Assembly (NCBI RefSeq): GCF_047777955.1
Contig: NZ_CP180537.1
Span: 3,534,001 to 3,598,000 of the forward strand
Origin: Didemnitutus sp047777955
Lineage (GTDB): Bacteria > Verrucomicrobiota > Verrucomicrobiia > Opitutales > Opitutaceae
Length of the DNA stretch: 64,000 bases
Direction: 5' to 3'
Below are positions 30,442 to 37,730 of the stretch, piece by piece. Below the pieces are notes generated by a model. That model did no database searches, was not told where the DNA came from, and was given only the letters and a program-made list of their open reading frames with translations. The stretch's first letter is position 1. Every line of letters starts with the position of its first letter. The position numbers and the translations under genes are program-made.

Positions 30442-31068
30442 ATGCGCAAACTCCTGCTCCTCGCCCTCGCCTTTCTCGCCAGCCGGTCGTTCGCGGCCGA
30501 CACCGCGTCGACCCTCGCGCTCGAACGCCTCGCGTCGCTCCTGACCGGCACCTTTTCGTCCGCCGACCAGGCGCTGGCCGACAAGAACTACCGCCACGCC
30601 GTGCTCCATGCCGTCCGCATCTGGCCCGACCGCAGCGACGGCCCCTGGCTCTACGTCGAGCAAGCCCTCGCGGAAGCTCCCGACCTGCCCTACCGCCAGC
30701 GCGTGTGCCAACTGGCCGTTTCTCCCGACGGCGCCCTCGAGATGCGGCTCTTCACGCTCGACGACCCGATCAAAGCCACCGGCGCCTGGCGCAAGACCGT
30801 GCCGCTCTCGGACGTGACTCCGTCGCGCATCGCCTTCAACGAAGGCTGCACCGTCTTCTTCCGCGCCATGCCCGACGGCTCGCTGGTCGGCAGCACCCGG
30901 GGCGACGGCTGTCCGAGCGACCTGCGCGGCGCCACGCACGCCACCACCGACATCACCGTGACGTCCGACCAGTTGGTCTCCTGGGACCGCGGCTACAACG
31001 CCTCCGGCCGGCAGGTGTGGGGCCCCGCCAGCGGCGGCTACATCTTCAAGCGCGTGGCCGCGCCCTGA
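30442..31068 (+). CDS. CpeT/CpcT-like (DUF1001) exported protein
   Basis: 208 residues with an N-terminal signal peptide (LLLLALAFLASRSFA). The mature part matches the CpcT/CpeT fold pattern: LTGTFSSADQAL, HAVRIWPDRSDGPWLYVEQA, PYRQRVCQLAV, and FNEGCTVFF near the end. In cyanobacteria these are lyases attaching bilins to phycobiliproteins; in non-photosynthetic bacteria their role is unknown and the signal peptide argues against a phycobilisome function. The stop lies 4 bp from the convergent PurN-PrmA gene. Confidence 0.8.
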   Translation: MRKLLLLALAFLASRSFAADTASTLALERLASLLTGTFSSADQALADKNYRHAVLHAVRIWPDRSDGPWLYVEQALAEAPDLPYRQRVCQLAVSPDGALEMRLFTLDDPIKATGAWRKTVPLSDVTPSRIAFNEGCTVFFRAMPDGSLVGSTRGDGCPSDLRGATHATTDITVTSDQLVSWDRGYNASGRQVWGPASGGYIFKRVAAP

Positions 31069-31072
31069 TTGC

Positions 31073-32527
31073 TCAGGGGCGCACCAACAGCAGGTCGCTC
31101 CACTCGCCCATCACGCGCGCGTCCACGCGCCAGCCAGGCGCGGCCGCGGCAAACGCCGCCCGCACGTCCGCCAGTTCGCGCTCGAGGATCCCGCTGAGCA
31201 CCAGCCAGCCGCCGGGCGCCACCGCGCCGATCAGCTCGCGGGTGAAACGCACCAGCACGTCCGCCTGGATGTTGGCCAGCACCAGCCCCGCCGGCGCGTG
31301 CTTCCAGCCGGACGTCAGGTCGCCGACGAAAAATTCCACCCGCCCGCCGAGCTGGTTCAGCGTCGCGTTCTCCTCGCTCACCCGGATCGCCTCCGGGTCG
31401 TTGTCGAAGCCGCTGATCTCGCGGAAACCCAGCCGCGCCGCCGACAGCGCCAGGATGCCCGAGCCGCAACCGGCATCGATCACGCGCGCCGCCGTGCCCT
31501 TTTCCGCCGCGAACGCCACCAGCCGCTCCGCCACGAGTCGCGTGGTCTCGTGATTGCCCGTGCCGAACGCCATCCCGGGATCGAGCCACAGCACCTGCTC
31601 GCCCGCCGGCGCCCGGAACGTCTCGCGCTCCCACACCGGCACCCAATGCAGCGGGCCGAAGGACGACGCCTTGAAGTGCGCCTTGTAGCTGTCCTTCCAG
31701 TCCGCGTCCGGCAATTCGCGCAGCTCCGGCGCGCCCACCATCCACGCCAGCGGGAAACTCGCCGCCAAATCCACCCAACTGGTCTCGGCCTCGGCGCGCG
31801 ACTCGAAATAGCCCGTCAACCACGCGCGGCCGCTCGGCTTGTCCTCGAGCACCATCAGCCGCTGCTCCTCGCGCTCCGCCAGCAGGTCCTCGATCGCCGG
31901 CACGGCGCCAGGCGCGACCTCGACCTTGAACTCGTGCACGGCCGGCTTCGGCGCCGGCCGCTCGCTCAGCCGCGCGATCACGTCGGGCAGCAGCGCGTGC
32001 TCCGCCGCGTGGACCTTCGCCGCCAGCGACTCCAGCGTCTCGCCCGCCGCGACCGGCACGCGCGCCTGCGCGATGATCTCGCCGGCGTCGACCTCGAGCG
32101 TGACGCGGTGCACAGTGCAGCCCGTTTCCTTCACGCCGGCGCGGAGCGCCTGGCCGATGCCGTCGAGCCCCGGGAAGGCCGGCAGCAGGCTCGGGTGGAG
32201 ATTGATGATCTTGCCGGCGAACGCGTTCAGGAAACCCGGCTTGAGCACGCGCATGAAGCCCGCGAGCACGACCAGGTCCGGCGCGCACGCGCGCACGGCG
32301 GCGATGAAGCGCTCCTCGCCCGCGCCCTCGAGCTTGGTCTTGAACGGCGCCGGATCGACGAACGTCGCCGGCACGCCGAACCGCGGGCCGAGCGCGAGGA
32401 TGCCGGCCTGGGGCTGGTCCGAGAACAGGTGCACGACCCGCGCCCGGCCGAGCCGGCCCGCACGCTCCGCCTGCAGAATGGCTTCCGCGTTGCTTCCCCT
32501 TCCTGAGCCGAGTATCACGAGACGCAT
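31073..32527 (-). CDS. purN-prmA: PurN-PrmA fusion: GAR formyltransferase / ribosomal protein L11 methyltransferase
   Basis: One uninterrupted 484-residue frame. Residues about 1-200 are PurN, which formylates glycinamide ribonucleotide in purine synthesis: LVILGSGRGSNAEAIL, LAGFMRVLKPGFL, INLHPSLLPAFPGLDGI with the catalytic Asn-His, and HRVTLEVDAGEII. Residues about 205-484 are PrmA, which trimethylates ribosomal protein L11: an N-terminal domain, then DPGMAFGTGNHETT, VIDAGCGSGILALSAARLG and VLANIQADVL. Both sets of key motifs are intact. The join has no stop or start. It is divergent from the PDZ gene with 48 bp between. Confidence 0.92.
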   Translation of the reverse strand: MRLVILGSGRGSNAEAILQAERAGRLGRARVVHLFSDQPQAGILALGPRFGVPATFVDPAPFKTKLEGAGEERFIAAVRACAPDLVVLAGFMRVLKPGFLNAFAGKIINLHPSLLPAFPGLDGIGQALRAGVKETGCTVHRVTLEVDAGEIIAQARVPVAAGETLESLAAKVHAAEHALLPDVIARLSERPAPKPAVHEFKVEVAPGAVPAIEDLLAEREEQRLMVLEDKPSGRAWLTGYFESRAEAETSWVDLAASFPLAWMVGAPELRELPDADWKDSYKAHFKASSFGPLHWVPVWERETFRAPAGEQVLWLDPGMAFGTGNHETTRLVAERLVAFAAEKGTAARVIDAGCGSGILALSAARLGFREISGFDNDPEAIRVSEENATLNQLGGRVEFFVGDLTSGWKHAPAGLVLANIQADVLVRFTRELIGAVAPGGWLVLSGILERELADVRAAFAAAAPGWRVDARVMGEWSDLLLVRP

Positions 32528-32575
32528 GGTCGACCATGGAGGCGGAAAGCGCCGCCCTTGCACAACGCTTTTTTC

Positions 32576-33013
32576 ATGACGCCCCGTCCGCTCCTCCTCG
32601 GCGGCCTGCTCGTCGCTCTCGTTGTGGCCGCCGTGGCCGCCGAGACGCCTCCGGCCGAAGGTCCCGTCACCAAGCTCGCGCCCTTCCGGGTGAAGGACGA
32701 GGCGATCAACAGCTTCGGCTTCGACCTGAAGATCTACCACGACAAGCAGACGAAAAAGGTGCTGCGCATCTTCTTCGGCGAAATCAAATCCGGCTCCTCC
32801 GCGGCCGCCCTCGACATCGAGCCGGGCGACGAGATCGCGAAGATCAACGGCCGCCCGGTCACCGATTTTCCCGCCGCCATCGGCGTCGACTCCGACCTCG
32901 GCAAGCTTTTCCTCGCCCGTGCGCCCGGCGACACGCTCGACCTGGAGATCATCCGGCACCGCCGCGAGACGGTGACGGTCAAGGCGCTTCCCGTCACCCG
33001 CTTCGGATGCTAG
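32576..33013 (+). CDS. exported PDZ-domain protein
   Basis: 145 residues with a signal peptide (PLLLGGLLVALVVAAVAAE) and one PDZ domain (about 60-135): ALDIEPGDEIAKINGRPVTD, then TVTVKALPV. PDZ domains bind C-terminal peptides, often in periplasmic proteases or secretion proteins, but no protease domain is attached. The ATG at 32576 gives a clean signal peptide; a TTG at 32558 would add six residues. Its stop overlaps the stop of the convergent adenylyltransferase gene. Confidence 0.8.
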   Translation: MTPRPLLLGGLLVALVVAAVAAETPPAEGPVTKLAPFRVKDEAINSFGFDLKIYHDKQTKKVLRIFFGEIKSGSSAAALDIEPGDEIAKINGRPVTDFPAAIGVDSDLGKLFLARAPGDTLDLEIIRHRRETVTVKALPVTRFGC

Positions 33014-33537
33014 ATTTCGCCCGCGGCCTTGATCTTCGCGATCAGCGACGTGGTGCTGAAGCCCGCCAGGAACGGCAGGAACTCGATGCGCGCGCCGCAC
33101 GCCTGCAGGGCGCCGCGCTCGTCGGGATCGAGCTTTTCCAGCGTGTAGTCGCCGGCCTTCACGTAGACGTCGGGCTGCAGCGCGCGGATCTCGCCGGTCA
33201 GGCGCTTCTCGCGGAAGATCACCACGGCGTCGACGCAGGCGAGCGCCGCCAGCGCGTAGGCGCGCTCGGACTCGGTCTGCACGGGGCGCAGCGGCCCCTT
33301 CAGCTGCTTCACGCTGGCGTCGGCGTTGAGCGCGATGCAGAGCGCGTCGCCGCGCGCGCGCGCCTGCTGGAGGTAGTAGAGGTGCCCGGTGTGCAGGAGG
33401 TCGAAGACGCCGTTGGTCAGCACGAGCCGCCGTCCGGCGGCGCGCAGCTGGCCGCGCCAGGCGACCGCATCGGGCAGCGAGAGCAGTTTCGGGTTCGGCA
33501 GCGGGTCGGCGGGCGAGCTCACGCCGCGAGCACACAC
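33010..33537 (-). CDS. rfaE2: D-glycero-beta-D-manno-heptose 1-phosphate adenylyltransferase
   Basis: Makes ADP-heptose for lipopolysaccharide core by adenylating heptose 1-phosphate. 175 residues equivalent to the C-terminal (adenylyltransferase) half of HldE: RLVLTNGVFDLLHTGHLYYL with the nucleotide-binding HTGH, ALNADASVKQLKGPLRP, ERAYALAALACVD, VYVKAGDYTLEKL, and FLAGFSTTSLIAKIK. The kinase half is absent, so a separate hldA should exist elsewhere. The start is GTG 33537 or GTG 33522. It implies a Gram-negative envelope with heptose. Confidence 0.92.
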   Translation of the reverse strand: MCARGVSSPADPLPNPKLLSLPDAVAWRGQLRAAGRRLVLTNGVFDLLHTGHLYYLQQARARGDALCIALNADASVKQLKGPLRPVQTESERAYALAALACVDAVVIFREKRLTGEIRALQPDVYVKAGDYTLEKLDPDERGALQACGARIEFLPFLAGFSTTSLIAKIKAAGEI

Positions 33538-33581
33538 GGCCCGGCGGCGGAAGTAAACTCAACTGTGGCCGCGGCGCCGCC

Positions 33582-33806
33582 TCAGCTGCCGGCGGGATAC
33601 AGGCAGTCGATCTCGATCTTCTCGCCGCAGGAGCAGGTGACGACCAGGCGCACGATCTTGTCGCCCTCCTTCACCGCCTCGACGTGGGGGCCGGTGGGAG
33701 CGGGACGGACGAGGCCCTGCGGGCCGGACGCGTGGGCGTGCGCCTTCGGCGGCGTGCGGAGGGCCGGCGCGTCGTGCGCCTTCTTGCCGAGGAGGAAGGG
33801 TTTCAT
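33582..33806 (-). CDS. small Cys-containing protein at the end of the motor operon
   Basis: 74 residues, unrecognised. The N-terminal half is His/Pro/Ala-rich; the C-terminal half is beta-like with a compact cysteine group, VTCSCGEKIEIDCLYP, which could bind a metal or form a zinc-ribbon half. The ATG overlaps the motB stop (ATGA), so it is co-translated with the stator genes and is the last gene of the flhB operon. Tight coupling argues that it is real and linked to motor function; I propose no mechanism. Confidence 0.65.
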   Translation of the reverse strand: MKPFLLGKKAHDAPALRTPPKAHAHASGPQGLVRPAPTGPHVEAVKEGDKIVRLVVTCSCGEKIEIDCLYPAGS

Positions 33807-34621
33807 GGGTGAGAGCCGGTGGCGGCACCGGCCGCGGGTCCGCCGCGCAGGTCGGTGAGTTTCTTGTCCCGCATCTTGGAGGTGAGGGTGAGGCTGAGGG
33901 TGATGCGCTGGTTCGCATCGGCCGTGGGCGGCTGGCCCTCGAGCGGGCGCGTGTCGGCGTAGCCGGCGACGCGGTCGATCAGCTTCGGGTCGACGGCGTA
34001 GTAGACGAGCAGGCGGCGCGCGGTGTTGGCGCGGTCGGCGGAAAGCTCCCAGAGGCCGTAGTTCTCCTTCTTGAGCTCGAGGCCGGACTTGGTATGGCCG
34101 TCGATCGTCACGCGGAACTGGTGCCGGTCGATCGTCCAGGCGATGCTCTGCATGACGAACTTGCCCCACTCGGTCAGCTCGGCCGAGTCGTTGTCGAAGA
34201 GCGGGCGCTTGGCGCGGTCGAACAGGGTCAGGCGCAGGCCGTCGGAGGTCACCTGCACGTCGACGGGCTTCTGGTCGAGGTTCTCGTCGAGGTGGAGCAG
34301 GCGGTAGAAGTCGGCTGCGACCGAGTTCAGGAAGGTGAGCTTGATCTGCTTGTCCTTGTCGGGGGCCTGTTCCTTGCCCGCGCTCTCGTCCTCCTTCTTC
34401 GATTCGCTGCTGCTGTTCTGATTGTCCTTGTTGAAGGGCATGATGCCGGAGTGATCCTGCATCGGGGAGCTGAACGGATTCTGGAAATAGCGGGAGGTCG
34501 CGAGGAGGATTTTCTTATCCTGCGCGGAGATCCAGAGCACCATGAACAGGGCCATCATCGCGGTGACGAAGTCCGCGTAGGCCACCTTCCAGGCTCCACC
34601 GCCACCGCCGCCGGCTGCCAT
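33803..34621 (-). CDS. motB: flagellar stator protein MotB
   Basis: Peptidoglycan-anchored stator subunit forming the proton channel with MotA. 272 residues. A Gly-rich start, WKVAYADFVTAMMALFMVLW, is the single membrane helix with the proton-carrying aspartate (YADFVTAM). A periplasmic OmpA-like domain (about 150-250) has FVMQSIAWTIDRHQFRVTID, GHTKSG, LSADRANTARRLLV and VAGYADTRPL. The charged segment about 65-95 is a linker. It starts 3 bp after motA ends. Confidence 0.96.
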   Translation of the reverse strand: MAAGGGGGGAWKVAYADFVTAMMALFMVLWISAQDKKILLATSRYFQNPFSSPMQDHSGIMPFNKDNQNSSSESKKEDESAGKEQAPDKDKQIKLTFLNSVAADFYRLLHLDENLDQKPVDVQVTSDGLRLTLFDRAKRPLFDNDSAELTEWGKFVMQSIAWTIDRHQFRVTIDGHTKSGLELKKENYGLWELSADRANTARRLLVYYAVDPKLIDRVAGYADTRPLEGQPPTADANQRITLSLTLTSKMRDKKLTDLRGGPAAGAATGSHP

Positions 34622-34624
34622 GGC

Positions 34625-35488
34625 CTACTTGCCCGTGCCGAGGTTCTTCACCGCGGCTTCGAGCTCGTCGGCGCCGGGTTGGACGTTGCTGTCGAGAGAG
34701 CGGCGCGCGATCTCGACGGCGGTCAGGGGCGCGAGGCCCTTGGCGAAGCCGGCCACGGCCTGCATGATGCATTTCAGCGCCAGCTGGTCGGCGGCGTCGT
34801 TGAACTTGATGCGGTTGGCCAGCGGGTTGACGAAGCCGTAGGCGACGAAGATGCCGAGCAGCGTGCCGGTGAGCGCGGCGGCGACGCGTTCGCCAACGAC
34901 CTCCGGGCCGTCCGCGATGGCGGCCATGGTGTTGATGATGCCGAGCACGGCGGCGACGATGCCGATGCCGGGCAGCGAGTCGCCGACGAGCGTGAGGATG
35001 TGCACCGGGTGCTCGGCCTCCTCCTTCTTCGCGGCGAGTTCGGCGGACATCAGGCTCTCGAGCTGGTCGGGCTTGATCTTGCCGTCGATGACGGGCTTGA
35101 GGCCGTTGCAGAGGAACTGGAGACGCTCGTGGTGGTTGGCCAGCGAGGGGTATTTCTGGAAAATGGTGCTCTTGCTCGGGTCCATCACGTGCTCCTCGAG
35201 CGCGATGAGGCCGTTGCGGCGGCCGGTCATGAACAGCTCGTAGAGGAGCTTCAGCAGCTCGAAATACTCGGCCTTGCCCGGCGCCTTGCCTTTGATCGTC
35301 CCCTGGACCTTGTGGATGATCTCCTTCAGGACGTGGCCGGGGCTGGCGATGATGAGCACGCCCGCCGCCACGCCCAGGATGACCACGAACTCCGAGATGT
35401 GGAGCAGCACCATCGGCTGCCCGCCCGCGAGCATGAAGCCGCCGAGGGTCGACGCAAAAACTACCGCGGCTCCGATGAGGACGAGCAT
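34625..35488 (-). CDS. motA: flagellar stator protein MotA
   Basis: Stator subunit that turns ion flow into rotor torque. 287 residues with four membrane segments (MLVLIGAAVVFASTLGGFML; VVILGVAAGVLIIA; GIGIVAAVLGIINTMAAI; LTGTLLGIFVAYGFVNPLA). The cytoplasmic loop about 60-150 carries the charged torque region (KLLYELFMTGRRNGLIALEE). Downstream of fliA and directly before motB, in the usual order. Confidence 0.97.
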   Translation of the reverse strand: MLVLIGAAVVFASTLGGFMLAGGQPMVLLHISEFVVILGVAAGVLIIASPGHVLKEIIHKVQGTIKGKAPGKAEYFELLKLLYELFMTGRRNGLIALEEHVMDPSKSTIFQKYPSLANHHERLQFLCNGLKPVIDGKIKPDQLESLMSAELAAKKEEAEHPVHILTLVGDSLPGIGIVAAVLGIINTMAAIADGPEVVGERVAAALTGTLLGIFVAYGFVNPLANRIKFNDAADQLALKCIMQAVAGFAKGLAPLTAVEIARRSLDSNVQPGADELEAAVKNLGTGK

Positions 35489-35506
35489 GGTGGGATCGCA
35501 GGCGCG

Positions 35507-36312
35507 TCAGCGGTTGCGGGCGCGGCCGAGGAAGGCCCGCAGCCCGAGGATGGTCTGCGAGTGGATTTGGCAAATGCGCGACTCCGTCAGGCCAAAAACC
35601 GCGGCGATTTCGGCCAGGCGCATGTTTTCAAAATAATACATGGCAAGTATCTTCCTGGGAATATCGGGCAATTCGGCCATCCGTTGAGTGAGAAGTTGCA
35701 GCAACTCCTGCTTCTCGAGCGTCTCGCGGCCGGTGGTATCGTGCTCGTCGGCCAGCAGTTCGTGCAGGGAGGCGCCCTCGGACTCCTCGCCCTCGGCATG
35801 CTGGTCGAGGGCGATGAAGGTGACCGGGCGGGCCTCGTCGAGCCACTTGGCGTATTCCGCGTGGCTGAGGCCGAGCTCCTCGCAGATCTCGCTCTCGGTC
35901 GCGGTGCGGCCGATCTTCTGCTCGAGGTCGTTGATCGCCTCCTTGAGCTTGCGGGCGCGGGCGCGCGTGCGGCGCGGGCACCAGTCCATGCGGCGGAGCT
36001 CGTCGAGGACGGCGCCGCGAATGCGCATGGCGGCGTAGCCGGCGAAGGTGTTGCCCTGCTCCGGATCGTATTTGCGCACGGCGGCGATGAGTCCCGTCAC
36101 GCCCACGCTGTAGAGGTCGTCGGCGTCGATGTGCGGGGGCAGCGTGAGCTTGATGCGGTCCACGACATTGCGGACCAGCGGGAGGAAACGCTCGATAAGA
36201 TCCTTCTCATCGACAGCGCCCGATGTCCCTGCGTAGGCGCGCCACGCGGCCGTGGCGGGGGCGGAGGGAGGGTGGCATCCGTGCCGCGGGCGAGTGCAGC
36301 GGCGTGTTTCAT
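35507..36312 (-). CDS. fliA: flagellar sigma factor FliA, sigma-28 (frameshifted)
   Basis: RNA polymerase sigma factor for late flagellar genes, 268 residues after restoring one base in the run of five G at 36257-36261. The corrected N-terminus reads on through WRAYAGTSGAVDEKDLIERF into region 2 (FLPLVRNVVDRIKL, DDLYSVGVTGLIAAVRKYDP, FAGYAAMRIRGAVLDELRRM). Region 3 includes IGRTATESEICEELGLS; region 4 is LPDIPRKILAMYYFENMRL with LTESRICQIHSQT helix-turn-helix. The start overlaps the preceding gene by ATGA. It is placed in the flhB operon behind a sigma-54-like promoter; sigma-28-like promoters occur elsewhere in this window. Confidence 0.95.
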
Positions 36313-36560
36313 GACTTCAGCGAGGAGAGTTCCGGCTTGGCCTTGGCGACCTCGGCGGCGGCGGCCCGTTGCCGGGCGACCATGGTTTCACGCAGGCCGC
36401 CGAGCAAAACGCTCCACAGCCAGCGAAAGAGCAGCGCGCCGCAGAGACATCCCACGGCGCCATCGAAGAAAATCCGGTCGGGCCCGCGGCCCATGTAGAG
36501 CGCCGTGCCCGCGGCGAGCGCGAACCCCAGCAGACCTCCGAGAAGAAAGACGTAGCGCAT
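36309..36560 (-). CDS. small two-helix membrane protein in the flagellar operon
   Basis: 83 residues, no recognised family. Two hydrophobic segments (MRYVFLLGGLLGFALAAGTA and AVGCLCGALLFRWLWSVLL) are followed by a charged helical tail (LRETMVARQRAAAAEVAKAK). It lies 5 bp after flhF and overlaps the fliA start by ATGA, so it is translated with both. FlhF acts at the membrane, where a small partner is conceivable, but nothing in the sequence proves it. Confidence 0.7.
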   Translation of the reverse strand: MRYVFLLGGLLGFALAAGTALYMGRGPDRIFFDGAVGCLCGALLFRWLWSVLLGGLRETMVARQRAAAAEVAKAKPELSSLKS

Positions 36561-36565
36561 GGCGG

Positions 36566-37723
36566 TCAGGCGGCGGTGTTGAGGACGCCGGGCGCGGCGA
36601 CTTCGTCCTCGTCGTCGTTCGCCGCCGCCTCGGGCGCGGCGGGCGCGACGGTGTCGGCCGCGGCCGGCATGGTGCGGCGCGCGACGGCGTCGGCGGCGTC
36701 CGTCTCCAGGTCGCTGGTGAGCGAGGGCCCTGTGGCGAGGAACAGCGGCTCCAGGTCGCCGTCGAGCAGGTAATCCCACAGGCGGCCCCACTGGGAGACC
36801 TCGTCGAGGTGGGTGAAGACCACGTGGGTGGCGCCGAGCTCGCGGCCGGCGGCGTAGGCGGCGCGCAGCGTCGCGTGGTCATAGGCGGCGTTGAGCACGA
36901 GGACGCGCTCGGTGATCTGCTCGGCATCGAGGAAACGGGCGACGACGGCGTTCTCGGCCGGGTGGCGGAGCGAGAGGCCGGGCAGGTCGAAGTAGACGAA
37001 GGCGTTCTCGGTCGCCGGCTCGGTCGAGGCGGGGAAGTGCGCCAGCGGCACGCCGAGCGCCTCGCAGAACACGGGCAGCTGGCCGGGCGCGTTCGGGCGG
37101 TCGAACTCGGCGGTGACGACATGGCCGATGCGGGCGCGGCGGAAGACTTCCGCGGAAAGCCACTTGCAGAGCGCGGTGGTGCGGCCGACGCCGGGCGTGC
37201 CGAGGAAGGCCGCGCGGCGGAGCGGCGGGCGCGATGCGCGATGCGCGGCGAGGTCGCGGAGGTGATGGCCGACTTCGACCAGCGCGCGGTGCAGCGGCAG
37301 CTCCTCGAGGCGGCGCCACTCGGGCGAGCGTTCGAGGCGCGCGAGCAGCGGTTCGGAGAAGCCGGAGCGGCGGAGCAATTCGGGCAGAGTCATCTTCGGC
37401 GCGCGGATCATCGAGCGCGGCGCGCGCACGCGGCCGGCGGACACGGCCTCGCTGGCCGCGCCGAGCTCGCTGAGCACGGCCTTCGGCTCCTCGACCACGG
37501 CCGGCGCGGGTTCCGGCGCCGGCTCGGGCGCGATGAGCTGCGCGATCACCTCGAGCTTGGGCGACGAGAAGAGCCCGAGCATGCCGCCGCTCTCGACGTT
37601 GCGGACGGAGAGCACGCGGGCGTTTTCGCCGAGCTGCTCGCGGATGACGCGGGCGGCGTCCTCGGCGCTCTTCACGACGAAGCGGTAGCAGGAACCGGCG
37701 GAGGGGGCGGGAGCGGAAGACAT
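36566..37723 (-). CDS. flhF: flagellar SRP-like GTPase FlhF, atypical P-loop
   Basis: SRP-family GTPase that sets flagellar placement and number. 385 residues: an N-terminal region starting YRFVVKSAEDAARVIREQLG, as in FlhF; a Pro/Ala linker; helical N domain (about 110-165); GTPase G domain (about 168-345). The P-loop reads FLGTPGVGRTTALCKW, with Arg where Gly-Lys-Thr is expected, and the usual DTAG switch is replaced (TAEFDRPNAPG). THLDE stands for the TKLDE specificity motif. The acidic C-terminal tail is extra. It lies between flhA and fliA in classical order. GTP hydrolysis may be impaired. Confidence 0.92.
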   Translation of the reverse strand: MSSAPAPSAGSCYRFVVKSAEDAARVIREQLGENARVLSVRNVESGGMLGLFSSPKLEVIAQLIAPEPAPEPAPAVVEEPKAVLSELGAASEAVSAGRVRAPRSMIRAPKMTLPELLRRSGFSEPLLARLERSPEWRRLEELPLHRALVEVGHHLRDLAAHRASRPPLRRAAFLGTPGVGRTTALCKWLSAEVFRRARIGHVVTAEFDRPNAPGQLPVFCEALGVPLAHFPASTEPATENAFVYFDLPGLSLRHPAENAVVARFLDAEQITERVLVLNAAYDHATLRAAYAAGRELGATHVVFTHLDEVSQWGRLWDYLLDGDLEPLFLATGPSLTSDLETDAADAVARRTMPAAADTVAPAAPEAAANDDEDEVAAPGVLNTAA

Positions 37724-37730
37724 GGGAAAA

